Made by a program: the position numbers and the translations under genes
Origin: Hymenolepis diminuta
Lineage: Eukaryota; Platyhelminthes; Cestoda; Cyclophyllidea; Hymenolepididae
NCBI GenBank assembly: GCA_900708905.1
Contig: CAADRB010000017.1
Span: 186,001 to 250,000 of the forward strand
Direction: 5' to 3'
Length of the DNA stretch: 64,000 nucleotides
The notes under the pieces: generated by a model
The model's database searches: none
What the model was told of the DNA's origin: nothing
Seen by the model: the letters and a program-made list of their open reading frames with translations, nothing else
In this document: positions 28,701 to 38,506 of the stretch, piece by piece
Position numbering within the stretch: position 1 is the first letter of the stretch
How the letters are laid out: the number at the start of each line of letters is the position of its first letter

Positions 28701-31700
28701 ATTCAATTTATCGATTGATTTTACATCAAATGTGTATATGACATCTTGATGTAAAAGATCCTCCTTAAATAATGAACTTTAATGCAAATAACCATTTTCT
28801 ATTGTGGCAAATGGGTGGGGATTGATATTTGTGCTATTAGTAAATATTACTAATAAACTTTTGTTGGTAAAATTTGCTGTTTTGCGTAAAGTTCGGGCGT
28901 ATCATGGGGCATGAACATGCGGCCTGGGAGAAAACAATGAATACCCTATCTTTTATAGACTTGTGAAATATTTTGTCTTACAAGTGTTTATGGAATTTAT
29001 GTACGGTCAGTTTATCTACACAAATGTTAATCTTTTATTTCAAATTCCACAACACGAAGGAAATGCTAACTAGTGGACTAACCTCAAATATGGAGGATCA
29101 CCACTTTATTAATGCATATTGTTCGTGAACCCCGCTGAAACATAATGAGTAGAATTATAAGAGAAATGACGATGTTTTTTTTACTCTTCTTAATAGATTT
29201 ACATCTGAAAATCATGGAGATAAACCAAAGATAGCTCCTTTCAGCGCCTTACCTAGTAGGTCGAATCTCATTATATAACATTTATTGGATGATTATTTTA
29301 AAATTAACATTGTCTTTACTCAAAACAGCTGATAGAAACCTATTCTACAAGACCTCCAGCCCTATGAGCTCTCATATTCGTGCCTTCTCAACAACAACTA
29401 GTCAGACTGCTCCAGTTCTCCAAGGCTCTCAACAGGAGTTTTCGCCTCTAAAAACCCTTGATCTCCCCGTGTACACAAGAAACAGCGGCAATGGTGAAAT
29501 TGCCGGTGGTACATCCACAGCCCCGCGCCAACGACTACCCGAACAATGTCACTCTCGTGAACGAGCCTCCTACGGGGGTTCATCCTCAGGTGCAGGAGTG
29601 GATCTATTCTCTGGAGCATCCTCTTCCAACCCCCTTGCCCCATCTGAAGAGGCTTTCCGATCTCCCATTCCATCTGACGGTGCCTCTTATAGCAGTAATG
29701 TGAAGGTTTCTGTCTCCTCTCCTATTAGTGGTAGCTTCTATTCGCAGGACAACTTCAATACCATAAAAAGTGTAGGTTTAGCTAATATTTTCTACTAATT
29801 TCATTAGAGTAGACTGTAGTGGTTATTTTCTCTTTGTAGATGGATGAGGCAAAGAAACAATTGTCTTCCGCTCTACTTCAATCTAAGGCAAGTGTGCTGA
29901 GTTGGTGGGTAAAACAGACGACAAGTTCTGCTCATCTTCCTGTGCCTCCTTCACCGGTGCGAAGTTCTGTTGATGAAGTGGAGGTTGGAACGTCGACGAC
30001 TCTCTCAGCCTCACCGAAACTCTCGGCCTAAGAATCTCCCAATCTTGATTTTCCGATACCTTCTCGTGAACGTGACGAAAATGATCTGATTGAGGTTAGT
30101 GTGAATCTTCTATTTTTGATTTAAGCGTTTATAATTTTCGTTTTTCAGAATAGTACTAGTGAGTTTCGTTGAATTAATATTCAATGAATATGCTACTTGC
30201 TGCTAAAGTCGGAATAATGCTTTGAGAGGACTGTGCTTTTTAAATTTTAATCTTATATTAAGTTCATTTATCCGCATAAATAAGCTTATGTATCAGAGGG
30301 CTTCAGACATTTATAATCTCAGCAGCGTGGAACTAGTTTTGCCTATTCATTCTTAATTTGATATACACGGTAAAAGAAGTTATAGTACATCACATGGCAA
30401 CTTATTGGTTTGCTTAGCTTAAACAGCCACAGAGTATCTCACAAGGAAGAGAAAACCAGTTAGCTCTTATTTAGCTTTTATTCACAATTCCGCTTTCACT
30501 TGAGCAGTTTAGACGCGTAAACCAGCTCTCCTTCTCACAACCATCTCTCTTTCCTCCCTCCTTCCTCTCTGATGGTACAGCACACTATTGCTCTATCTCA
30601 GCTCCATTCTGGTTTAAGAAAGGTTGTTGTCTTCTGTTGGCCTTTAAGATGTTTAAATTTTAAAGAGGATATTTGTAAGTCTAGTATGACCATAAAAGTC
30701 GATTTATTTGGGGTTTGCGCTACAAAAAGATGAGACTCCATTTTTTAAAATCAACTAATTAAATTTTTGTTCAGCTTCATAGATAAAAGAAACATAAAGC
30801 CATACATGGAGTTTTGTTTGAAAATTAATTTATGCCTTTGTATTCGTTTACAGTTTCTCAAGTAGTTTAGGACCCTATTATAGAAGCTGTGGCCTTGAGT
30901 CTTGTATGAAAGTTTCAGGCTGTCTTTACATCGATCTTAGCATGTACTTCTGAAATGATTCATTGCCATCATTACAATCAAACAATTGATTTACGAATTT
31001 GGTCGGATACCAATAACATAGTACAACCCTAAAACTGTAGAGGTCTGAAGATCTTCATAATGGGTAACTTTCCAACCACTCTATATACCTTTTTTTGATA
31101 ATATGCATTTTCTTTCAATAATTAAACGGCTGGTATGTGTTTCTTCAAACAGCTCATGATGGATATTAGTTTGAGGGAGAGAATGCGGATGTTTCTCAAA
31201 CAGCAAATACACGCCTTTATTGGAACGGATATTCTGCAGCATTCATCTTCTATAGAAGTAAAATGGCGATTTAAAGACCGGTTAAATATTGCTCCATTTA
31301 AGTTAGATTACAACATATAATTTTATTTACATAAAACCAATTTAACGTGAATTGTAAAGTTAGGTGGCTAGTCGATACAAGCGCAAATAAATAATAATGG
31401 ATATATGTATCCAAACGAATGAAGAAAGTGGATTTATTTTTACATTACCGTGTTATCCCATAAATGCCAACTAGTAATGAAATTGCTTTCCCACAGTAAA
31501 TCACAATGAATTAGCAGAAAGTAATTATTCAGCCAACAATATATTATTTAAGGAATTGCGGGAATAGGAGACCGCTGAACTCCCGATGCGTAGGAAACGT
31601 CGTCCAAATATGTGTTTATTGAAGAAAATCATATAGAAAAATGTAAGTTAATATGAAGGAGCATGAAGTCCATAAGACGTTTGAAGGATTTAAAGGGGGG

Positions 31701-34700
31701 TGAGGAATCAACCATCTTACCATGGTGGCCACAATCCCCTGACTCAGCAAGGGACGCTAAGATGAGTATATCTAGCCATGCCGACTTCCCCATTGGTTCG
31801 CTCTGTGTTGGCGTGTGTGCTAGGAAGGTTGTGAATTTATATCTGATTCCTCAGGTAACAACGTGTCCTGTGGCTTACAGTGTATTGGATATAAGACAGA
31901 CCAGCGGGAGAATAGTACAAATCATCCGATATAAACAGTTGGGAGATATTGGCTTCCTGCGGCAAGATATGCAAGATTATTTTCTTAACTGGTATTAATT
32001 TGCAGAATTTCCGAATCCAAAGAAATGTACCTGTTTGAATTCATTGCTACATGTAGTTTCAATAAGCATTTAAGTTGACTTTCTAACCAATGGATTTTTC
32101 CCCTTTTCAGTGTATGTTTGACTTTCTCATTGATGCTCTTAACGGTGGAGGGTCTCTTCAATCCCTAAACCGTCTCCTCAAGTTCACAATTCGAAATGTG
32201 ACCACAACTGTGAAACCCAAGTCACGACACGCTCAAAAACTTGGAAATCAACCTCAACACGTTTCCACCTCATTCTCCTTCGATGAAGCTCAACCCCCTT
32301 GCGAGTTTTCCTTCATCAGGGTAGTGAGTCGGATTCTCCAACAACAACGGCAGTTAGAAGAAAGGGAACAAGAAGAGGAAGACACTAAGGACAATAGCCC
32401 CAGTGCGGTGGATATTGCTCTTCAACAGATTGTTGCCTTTATTGAAAAGGCATGGTATGCTGTCAACCATAGTTTGCCTCCCCCTTTGAGAGATGGTGGT
32501 CAGTGTCAACAGAAACCTCATCAAATGCTCACTTGGATCAAACTGATCGGCGATATTGCCGAGGAAGCGATTGATCAGCTTTCTCGTGAGTTCTATCGAT
32601 TTTTTAATTACTAAGTGATGCTATTAAATTGTGTGTTGTATGTCCAATACAATATCGACTTCCGTTGCTTTGATTTCCCGTTTTATTTCCTTGCAGTTCA
32701 AAAGAAGTCAATTCTTCGTCGAACCAAGACTATAACCTCCGGCCACCATCTAAAACTCAACTCAGATCGTAAACGAGTCCCTAGAGTTCAAAGTCACATG
32801 CTCCCAATGCTTTCAATCCCCTCTGTGAACTCAACATCACCTTGGTTGCCACTCCATCGACGAGTTCAAATCAAATCCCCAATCATTTCCCCCGATGGAC
32901 AGTACCTTCGAGATTCCCCTGCTACGATTACTTCTCATTCCTCGTTTGAATCCCAACTGACTGGTGCTGAGTCAGATGATGTCGTTCGAGGGGGGTCGTT
33001 GGAGATGACTCAGAGTAACTTGATGGTACAGAGGACAATGTTGAAACGAAATGCCCACCCGTTAAAATATATCAAGAGAGCGAATGTACCGATGGGTGGC
33101 GATAGTTCGCCGAAGCAGGATTACAAGTGTTCTTCTTCCACGGATGCGGAGGAAATTCATGATTTAAAGAGGCTTAACTCACAGTAAGTATTGATCTCAT
33201 TTTGGTTGAATATTAACGATTTTGTGATTCTAATAAAAAATCTTGAGCTATCCGATCTATTAAGTACTCAAAGGAAAAGCAAGAGAAATACAGACGGTAA
33301 GTGTTCATTCAGTGAGTACCCTTGTAGAACTAGGTGGGCTTTGTTTATCACAATATCACCATGTATAGTGCCCGAGTCTACTGTAGGATTATTAAGTATA
33401 GTCTTTACTATAAGATAGGCCTGTAACATTCTGGAATAAGGTGGGATTTGTTCTTTCTAACACTTGTCAGTAATAGTGATAGTAATTAAAAGTAGCTTCC
33501 AAGTTGCGCTTTTATTCGACAGGTGAAATATGTGACGCTGTATTTAAAATAGAACACACTTCCGGGAAAAACTAAAGGACAAAAAATTCGTTATTTTCGA
33601 AGCCATATTCTTCTTAGCCTTGTTCATTTACCATCTTAAAGCACTTTGGTTTAGCCGATACATAAAGGAAAAAACCTATCAGGTCTGTTATGGGAAATGT
33701 TAAAAAAATACTTGGCTTGGGTAGAGAGGTGGTTTCCTGGATGAAAAACTAGCATGTTTCTCGCCCTCTTGTTGACCATTCACATCAATGGATCCCAGTC
33801 GATGAGCACAAATTTCATGAATTTTGACGTATGAGATGCGTGATTGAAGAAAACATCTTCCAATATTCACTTTGGACTGATAGTTAGCATCTTCGAGTCT
33901 ATGATGAAAAGCTCGTATTTCTCCACATCTCTATTTTCTTACTTAACTTAGTACAATTGAGTATTTATTGGATTTGAAACGTTGGGAATTGAACCCATTT
34001 CTTTTAAATTATGAACCCTAACTCATTCACTTTTGAAAGCAAAATTGTTAGGTAATTAGATTGTACCTGTACTGTAAATCTAAGAAGCATAACACGATAA
34101 CCCTAGTTGATCAACTTCACTGACTGCCTTTTCTAGGATTGTGGAGGAATTGAAGGAGGTAACTCGAAATTACAACCAACTTCTTCGACAAGAACTCGAC
34201 AAGAGGGAGGCATACATCACCACTCTCGAAAGACTTGCGTGAGTCTATCATTGTATGTGTATGATAATAATTTTGAGAGGAATACTTTCCTCCAAGTAAA
34301 GTCACCACCGTTACAAATGACTCAGATATTATGCAAATGTTAAAAGACTATGGTCTCTTTCTGAAATGAATGGGCCAGTGGCAATTTTGTCTAGACAAAC
34401 TGTTAAGATGCCAGGACATCACGCTCCCGCATAAAGGTAAGACCCGAGGGAAGTGAATTGTTCATCCCGAAACAAAACATAAGCTCTGTGTCTGTTTTCA
34501 TCGTCCTCCTATCAACATGAATTAATTATTGGATAATTTTCATTCTCGGACGACTACAGTAATTTAGCTTGTAGGTGGGCTAAGTATAAAAGGAGTTTAC
34601 TAGGGAAAAGTTACACATTGTAATGAAATACACGTGTCGATGTAAATAGCGGAGAGGGCAATCCCACACAGCTCGTGTCGTTGGTCCCTCAATTGGGCTT

Positions 34701-37056
34701 CTCAATAGTAACCGCAGAGTCTCGGACACTATTTTGTTTTTCTTCCAAACAGGAAAGAGATACTCATTAAAAAGTCAGAACATAATTGGCAGTCTTATAT
34801 TACAACCATTCCAATTGACTTGTGAGGTCATAAGTATATACCGTTCGAGTTCATCATAGTGGCTCCCATACATAGTGTATTTAAATATCTTGTATCGTTT
34901 TTTGAATGTGCAATCTATATTTATTATTGAAAGTAATGAAATTTTACGAGACTTAAAATAAATTTGTGTCATAAATTGACACATAATTACGTATTATTAA
35001 TATGTATTCAATAATACGTATAAGTATGTATTGTTTTGGTACCCTTTAATTAATACGTAACTTTACTACAAGTGGAAGGAAGGAATTTCGGCTGAGCAGA
35101 GCTCATTATCTTCACTGCATGTATCAATGACCATAATCTGGTAAATACTTACCATTTATAAAATCAAAGTAAGGTAGAATTATGAAGAATTGAATAAAAT
35201 GATTTAAATGTATTAAATAATTCAACATAATGCGATGAATTTTATTGAAATTATTGATCCTATGGCTTGAAGAGACCTGAAATCAGTAGAATGGGAACGA
35301 CAATTTTTTCAGTCACCATCAGTTCGACTAAATCGGTTATGCTCTCATTTACATGCTTAGAAAATTGATCGCAGATTTATAAGTAAAGATTTTATCAAAC
35401 TTTAATTCAGAGCAATATTCGTGCTGAAGCAATTATTTGGTAATAGTGACGAGGAGTGAGTTAAATCTGTGGTTTCGTCGGTTTCGGGTTATTTAATTCT
35501 CTCAGCAAAATCTCGGAATACCAATTAACTCCTTTTTCCAATTTTTGGTTGTGTTGTGTAGTTTTTAGTACTTTCGAGTCTGCTGCTTGGACTTTATTAT
35601 TCGTTTTATTCATTTTGATTGCATTTTCCCCTTTTAGCAATAACTCGTTGGCTCTAAATGACGCACTTGCCCCTAAAATTCTTGGAATTGGGGATGATGT
35701 CCATGTCTACACCGATATCTCCTCCGGTTTTCCTTCCCTCTCAAAGTGGCTCAATGAACTTGGAATCCCCGTGGATGATATTGAAATCGTGGGCTTCAAT
35801 CATTTTTTTCATATACTACTGATATCCATATTTGAATATGTCAATCATGTGGTTTTTGTATTTCAGATTGCTAATCATCACTTCGATCAAAATGATTTCC
35901 TCGAATTGATCACAAAGGAGGACCTCTGGAAACTGGGTCTCAAGTAAATAATTTTAAAAAAATAAAACTAAAACAAACTTTTCATTGCACAAATTTCATT
36001 TAGTCGGATTGTTACATTTACAAATAACTCGCAAGTTAATTTACGAAAGAGTTCTTCAACATTCAACTCGGATAAATGGATAGCATGATAGGGTCGCTCT
36101 AATAAAAAACTGGAATTCTGTCGCCTCCGGTATTAGTCATGTCTAACTAATAATGTTGGGCTTTCCGTTTACTAGGTGTATATCGGTGGACATCGAATTC
36201 GTGACCTCAGACTTTTTACACTGACACACTGACCGCTACGCCAGCAGTAAACGAAGCAGATAGATAAGATAATCACGGTTGGTATTTAATTTAAGTGGAT
36301 AAAGAGTATGAAAATAGTGTAGAAATGAAAATTACTTAGGCTAGTGTTATGATCTAGTGTATTACCAGTGTAGGATCATGGACACCCGAGTTAAATAATC
36401 TCCATTTGAAATTACTCTAAACATTCTTCATCTATCATACTTGAATTCCATTGCTACTAGATCGTAACCGAAATGTTTCCTGTGCCCAGTAATCGATTTT
36501 CAACGGAAACAAGTCTTGTTCATGTTAAATTCATGAACTCTAATCGGAAAATGCCAATTTTCATTACACTCTTGGCGTTCTTTTTACCGGATTATGGATT
36601 GTTAGAGTAGCAACTTTAACCAACACTGAATCCAAAGCGATCCTACATCTTGTTTTGGCTTCGGGTTATACCTTTTTGTTATATCTATTTGAATTGTGTG
36701 CCGATAGCATTGTGGTTAACATACACATCTGCAATGGCAGAGGTTACTCATGGATTCCATACTCGAGTAAATGGTACTGGTACAAAATGTTAAGGGGAGA
36801 GTAACGGGATGTAAATTTCCTATCAGAGAGACTTTAGCATGTTTTTTCATTTCCAAGATGAGTGTTGAAAGATAACGTTTTTCTTCAATGGCCCTGGGAC
36901 TCGTATCCCTATTAATGACTTAGTTTACGGCTTTTTAACTGAATTAATGTTGATTTTTACCGTTTCAGAGGTGGATCAGTGTTACGAATTTGGGGCGCCG
37001 TATGTACCCTGCGACGGAAATTCCTTGCCGGTAATCAGGCTGAAGGGGGTGGCTAA
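13583..37056 (+). CDS. MAP3K5: Apoptosis signal-regulating kinase (ASK, MAP3K5/6/15 family), 24 exons, 5'-partial
   Basis: ASK kinases are cytosolic MAP kinase kinase kinases that respond to oxidative and other stress and activate the JNK and p38 branches. Exons joined here: 13583-13742, 15253-15337, 15407-15455, 16416-16812, 17665-17729, 17811-17949, 18131-18346, 18423-18550, 20183-20277, 21046-21184, 21261-21388, 21460-21626, 26365-26411, 28410-28461, 29197-29255, 29329-29771, 29840-30094 (or to 29887), 31153-31257, 32111-32585, 32697-33183, 34137-34238, 35638-35788, 35867-35943, 36969-37056. All phases agree; total is about 1,300-1,369 residues. Order of parts: central regulatory region (1-298), kinase domain (about 330-589), Ser/Pro linker, conserved C-terminal region, coiled coil (about 1230-1264), SAM-like domain to a TAA stop. 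Catalytic motifs are intact: GSGSFG, AIK lysine, [11 protein letters not shown] and APE. The N-terminus (thioredoxin-binding part in animals) is not found. Oddities are several GC-AG introns and a TAA at 30029 inside one open stretch. It could equally be called MAP3K15-like; the family assignment is secure. Confidence 0.9.
15253..15337 (+). CDS. MAP3K5: ASK exon: central regulatory region, helix
   Basis: It encodes [17 protein letters not shown] and continues to DKDLE, aligning without a gap to the ASK segment that starts WYLKS and ends at ELVDFW. The only GT donor (15361) puts the next exon out of frame. Ending at 15337, before GC at 15338, restores frame and keeps the Glu-Leu of relatives. 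The 3' boundary is therefore less certain than the exon itself. Confidence 0.7.
15407..15455 (+). CDS. MAP3K5: ASK exon: FNFWLEFF segment
   Basis: This 49-base exon sits between a good acceptor (15405-15406) and a GTAAGT donor at 15456. It encodes [16 protein letters not shown], matching the conserved DFWMDFL segment of ASK. It starts in phase 0 and leaves one base, which completes the Glu codon of the next exon. Confidence 0.85.
16258..16281 (+). repeat. (ATCA)6 microsatellite
   Basis: Six perfect four-base units in the intron just before the ASK charged-insert exon. Confidence 0.95.
16416..16812 (+). CDS. MAP3K5: ASK exon: charged insert plus PH-like regulatory segment
   Basis: The first 38 or so codons are a Lys/Glu-rich, low-complexity stretch. 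They are followed by [15 protein letters not shown], which aligns with the FPVLILEP start of the ASK PH-like region, and by beta-rich sequence up to FFEDDIKGF. Known animal ASK proteins have only a short turn where the charged stretch lies, so it looks like a lineage-specific insertion. The donor at 16813 reads GTGAGA. Confidence 0.88.
17665..17729 (+). CDS. MAP3K5: ASK exon: PH-like region, middle
   Basis: A 65-base exon encoding [16 protein letters not shown], comparable to the VRGVSISKFEER strand of ASK. The acceptor is TTTAG at 17660-17664 and the donor is GTATGT at 17730. Both phases fit the flanking exons. The following 81-base intron is of the short class. Confidence 0.7.
17811..17949 (+). 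CDS. MAP3K5: ASK exon: PH-like region, end
   Basis: It encodes [15 protein letters not shown] and [15 protein letters not shown], matching the CCFLYVLHNSDDFQIYF strand pair of ASK. The exon uses the acceptor at 17809-17810 and a GTGAGT donor at 17950. An alternative acceptor at 17855-17856 would drop the CFLFV strand and does not fit the upstream phase. Confidence 0.78.
18131..18346 (+). CDS. MAP3K5: ASK kinase exon: N-lobe, glycine loop and catalytic lysine
   Basis: It encodes the acidic stretch just before the kinase domain, then [13 protein letters not shown], the glycine-rich loop [11 protein letters not shown], and IAIKEI with the ATP-binding lysine. The acceptor at 18129-18130 gives the correct phase; the nearer one at 18140-18141 leads to a stop. 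Donor is GTAAGC at 18347. Confidence 0.92.
18423..18550 (+). CDS. MAP3K5: ASK kinase exon: helix C and hinge
   Basis: It encodes the helix-C glutamate context [13 protein letters not shown], then [13 protein letters not shown], and the hinge [11 protein letters not shown] with Met as gatekeeper, as in other ASK kinases. Donor GTAAAT at 18551 opens a 1.6-kb intron that carries a dispersed repeat. Confidence 0.92.
18949..19035 (+). repeat. Dispersed repeat B, copy 1
   Basis: Begins GGTTAATTCTGGTCA and runs to a CTACCTAAGTCA segment. It aligns with 54943-55032 with scattered differences. Lies in the ASK intron before the helix D/E exon. Confidence 0.6.
20183..20277 (+). CDS. MAP3K5: ASK kinase exon: helices D and E
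   Basis: It begins after a T-rich acceptor and encodes [13 protein letters not shown] followed by [13 protein letters not shown], the region before the catalytic loop (compare KQILEGLKYLH in relatives). Donor GTAAGT at 20278. Confidence 0.92.
20423..20474 (+). repeat. Alternating purine-pyrimidine (CA/CG) tract
   Basis: An intronic stretch dominated by GTACACGCACGTGCACACGT and a following CA repeat with CG steps, separated by a short CTCTTT. It has Z-DNA-forming character. Confidence 0.6.
21046..21184 (+). CDS. MAP3K5: ASK kinase exon: catalytic loop and DFG
   Basis: It encodes [14 protein letters not shown] and [13 protein letters not shown], giving the catalytic aspartate and asparagine and the metal-binding DFG, then the start of the activation segment. 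It ends in one base of the Gly codon of [10 protein letters not shown] only if the intron begins with GC (GCAAGT at 21185). The GT four bases later breaks the frame. Confidence 0.93.
21261..21388 (+). CDS. MAP3K5: ASK kinase exon: activation segment, APE motif, helix F
   Basis: It encodes GTMRFMAPE, the P+1 loop, [13 protein letters not shown] with the helix-F aspartate, and TGKLPYHE. The Thr that is phosphorylated in the ASK1 activation loop is conserved just upstream. The frame to the next exon is kept only with a GC donor at 21389 (reads GCGAGT); nearby GT dinucleotides shift the frame. Confidence 0.93.
21460..21626 (+). CDS. MAP3K5: ASK kinase exon: C-lobe end
   Basis: It encodes [37 protein letters not shown] and a final helix. 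These are the closing C-lobe motifs, including the arginine of the KRA motif of this kinase group. Donor GTAAGT at 21627 opens a 4.7-kb intron in which I see no further exon. Confidence 0.92.
21627..26364 (+). other. 4.7-kb intron of the ASK gene
   Basis: Between the C-lobe exon and the basic linker exon. No additional exon, RNA gene or recognisable element seen. Confidence 0.6.
26365..26411 (+). CDS. MAP3K5: ASK exon: basic post-kinase linker
   Basis: A 47-base exon with a strong pyrimidine tract and CAG acceptor and a GTAAGT donor at 26412. It encodes a basic peptide ([15 protein letters not shown]), comparable to the Lys-rich stretch right after the kinase domain of ASK. Phases match both neighbours. 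Confidence 0.8.
28100..28231 (-). repeat. tRNA-like SINE copy 1
   Basis: On the minus strand, a tRNA-like head (28175-28231, with GATTCGATCCCC as B box) is followed by a body containing GACAGAATTAGAGTTTCTCA. The body is shared with the copies near 36.1 and 45.6 kb. Confidence 0.5.
28410..28461 (+). CDS. MAP3K5: ASK exon: linker
   Basis: A 52-base exon encoding [16 protein letters not shown], bounded by TTTTAG and GTAAGT. Phases fit. The RSISLPVP 14-3-3 site of human ASK1 is not visible here. Confidence 0.75.
29197..29255 (+). CDS. MAP3K5: ASK exon: linker
   Basis: A 59-base exon ([20 protein letters not shown]) between TAG at 29194-29196 and GTAGGT at 29256. It is followed by a 73-base intron. 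Supported by phase and by splice signals rather than by strong conservation. Confidence 0.65.
29329..29771 (+). CDS. MAP3K5: ASK exon: Ser/Pro-rich linker
   Basis: A long open exon of 443 bases rich in Ser, Thr and Pro, ending [14 protein letters not shown]. The ending resembles the SGFFMLRKDSERRATL segment of animal ASK. The exon is likely disordered and phosphorylated (inference). Intron sizes on either side are 73 and 68 bases. Confidence 0.82.
29840..30094 (+). CDS. MAP3K5: ASK exon with internal in-frame TAA, or short exon ending at 29887
   Basis: It starts [16 protein letters not shown], comparable to the DQDKIVRNLMESL helix of ASK. The frame stays open for 47 more codons, meets TAA at 30029-30031, then is open again to a good GTTAGT donor at 30095, which is in phase with the next exon. 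Alternatively a perfect GC donor (AAG followed by GCAAGT) at 29888, also in phase 0, ends the exon at 29887 and makes the stop intronic. Confidence 0.65.
31153..31257 (+). CDS. MAP3K5: ASK exon: C-terminal region
   Basis: A 105-base exon encoding [19 protein letters not shown], likely helical. The acceptor is CAAACAG and the donor is GTAAAA at 31258. Both phases are 0 and fit. Its identity rests on position and phase; the sequence match to ASK is weak. Confidence 0.6.
32111..32585 (+). CDS. MAP3K5: ASK exon: conserved C-terminal helical region
   Basis: A 475-base open exon encoding [20 protein letters not shown], a charged Gln/Glu-rich stretch, and [20 protein letters not shown]. The last part resembles the HWMFALDSIIRKAVQTAI segment of ASK. 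T-rich CAG acceptor; donor GTGAGT at 32586. Confidence 0.82.
32697..33183 (+). CDS. MAP3K5: ASK exon: disordered segment before the coiled coil
   Basis: A 487-base open exon with codon use like the neighbouring exons, rich in Ser, Pro, Arg and Lys. Acceptor TTGCAG, donor GTAAGT at 33184. No domain is recognisable. Position matches the variable stretch before the C-terminal coiled coil of ASK. Confidence 0.82.
34137..34238 (+). CDS. MAP3K5: ASK exon: C-terminal coiled coil
   Basis: It encodes [20 protein letters not shown] and onward, a heptad-like helix matching the ASK coiled coil (TNRLLEELVRKEKEL), which mediates homo-oligomerisation in animals. Acceptor TTTCTAG, donor GTGAGT at 34239. Confidence 0.88.
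34988..35020. repeat. Perfect 11-base inverted repeat
   Basis: TACGTATTATT at 34988-34998 and its exact reverse complement at 35010-35020, with an 11-base spacer, in the intron before the SAM exons. Confidence 0.85.
35638..35788 (+). CDS. MAP3K5: ASK exon: SAM-like domain, first part
   Basis: It encodes [17 protein letters not shown], aligning with the LTDWLRVNGADEDTISRF start of the C-terminal SAM-like domain of ASK. Acceptor CTTTTAG at 35631-35637. The donor at 35789 starts a 78-base intron that has no stop in frame. Confidence 0.88.
35867..35943 (+). CDS. MAP3K5: ASK exon: SAM-like domain, middle
   Basis: It encodes [20 protein letters not shown], matching YTLLDVLYYVTRDDLKCLRL of ASK. 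Acceptor TTTCAG at 35866, donor GTAAAT at 35944. Removing the upstream 26 codons restores the normal SAM spacing. Confidence 0.9.
36105..36246 (-). repeat. tRNA-like SINE copy 2
   Basis: Minus strand: the A box TGGCGTAGCGGTCAGTG is near-canonical, a B-box-like GGTCACGAATTCGAT follows, then a body with CGACAGAATTCCAGTTTT. The best preserved head of the family in this window. Lies in the last ASK intron. Confidence 0.6.
36697..36768 (+). repeat. tRNA-like SINE head, plus strand
   Basis: GATAGCATTGTGGTTAACAT (A box) and TTACTCATGGATTCCATAC (B-box region) at tRNA spacing. Close to the copies at 43.4 and 55.5 kb. Confidence 0.5.
36969..37056 (+). CDS. MAP3K5: ASK terminal exon
   Basis: It encodes [19 protein letters not shown], matching the LRGGMLCTLWKAI end of the SAM-like domain, then a short Gly-rich tail and TAA at 37054-37056. 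The split Lys codon joins in phase with the previous exon. Confidence 0.88.
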
Positions 37057-38484
37057 GTCGGTCGACTTCAGAACTCGTAGATTCCCCTCCTCAGAATCTC
37101 CACCACTCGATCTTCATACCTCCGACCTTTTCCCACTCCTCTTCCCCAAAACTCCCCCTATTTATTATGTGCTACTAACGTCCGTGTGATAAAACATCTT
37201 CCCATGTTTCCACTCCATCTCTTTTCCGCCTTTTTGTATGTCGTAATATACACAGAGTTTTTAGTGCTTAATGTTGTCTTCTTGCTCTCTTTCAGCAAAT
37301 AGATTTGATTACTAATATGAAGTAGGATTGCAGTAGCCCAAAAAAGATATACGCCTATCATTCATCTACCTTAGTCTAACAAACGGATTGCTAAACAAAA
37401 ACAGTTACTAGTTTAGCAGCTGTGCGTGATGACAGCTGTCTTATATTATGATCATAGTAATTTCAGCCAACATGATCCTACCTATTGGCCAGATCTGCAA
37501 TTCGTCACAGTAGCTAATGAGATCTTCCTTCGTAAATTCTTCTAGTGGTATTTTGGAATTACCCTTTAGGTTTCTTAAATAGGTGAAAAATATTGAAGAA
37601 TGAATTCTTATGCATTTCCGAAATTTTTATCTAGGTCATCATTAAGCTCTAGGACCCAATTACCTCTACTTCACTACTGTGCCCTACTGTGAGGCACCCG
37701 CTGCAACCTTGAGACTGTTATCAAGCTCACAGTGGTACTTGAAGAGCCTACTCCTGCAGTGACCTCAAGTTCTCCGTGTGTCTTCAAGTGATTCATTTTA
37801 ATTATCCGGATAGGCCACATTGGGGGTCCTTGAGTGAGCATTGCAAAGGTTCAGTTTCCTTGATCAGCGACGTCCGGAGTCATATCATCTGTTTATGCTA
37901 CTCCTTCTTTATGAACTAATATAAGGCCACTTTTATAAATACATACACGCACTTTTCCTCTCTGTTCCAATCTCAGTTCTTTCCTACTCTCCCATATCTT
38001 AACCGCTATTAGCCCTACAGTATAATAGAATGTGCAGTATAACAGATCCTCATTGTTTTGAATATGGTGTAGGAATGGATTTTGTGGAAACTAACAGGAG
38101 TTACCATGATATTGAGTTACTACTCTAGCAATAACCCGACCTCGCTTGGGTAAGAACCAAAAGTGCCGTATGAATAGACGTGTATAGTGTATTACAATAC
38201 AAAGCACTGGTGAAAGTGGCGCACTTAAGTGAATAAATGACAGAACTGCAAAATGGGTAAAACAACGGAGTAAGATGGAAAGATTGGATCAGGAGAAACA
38301 GAGAGCCATAACACGCTTTCGCCCTACCTTTCTCAAGGTGTGAAGAGTTACTACTGTTTTTAGGAGGCCGATTAAAATATTTTCGGTGCACCAGATTATT
38401 GGAACTCAAAGTTCGTGTCTGCAGTGCAATCTAGCGACTATTGACTAACCAGCGCATCATTTCCTGCTGATCCAAATCTATATA

Positions 38485-38506
38485 AATAAATTTATTTCTA
38501 AATAAA
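38485..38506 (+). terminator. Possible poly(A) signals for ASK
   Basis: Two AATAAA hexamers (38485-38490 and 38501-38506), 1.4 kb after the ASK stop. In AT-rich DNA such hexamers are common, so support is weak. Confidence 0.2.

Noticed and set aside
31663..31998. 111-codon open frame between ASK exons
   Set aside because: Lies in an intron whose flanking exons join directly in phase. No ASK similarity; probably chance or repeat-derived.
36172..36246. Functional tRNA gene
   Set aside because: A and B boxes are present but no acceptor or anticodon stem pairs properly, and similar copies share a non-tRNA body, so it is called as a SINE.
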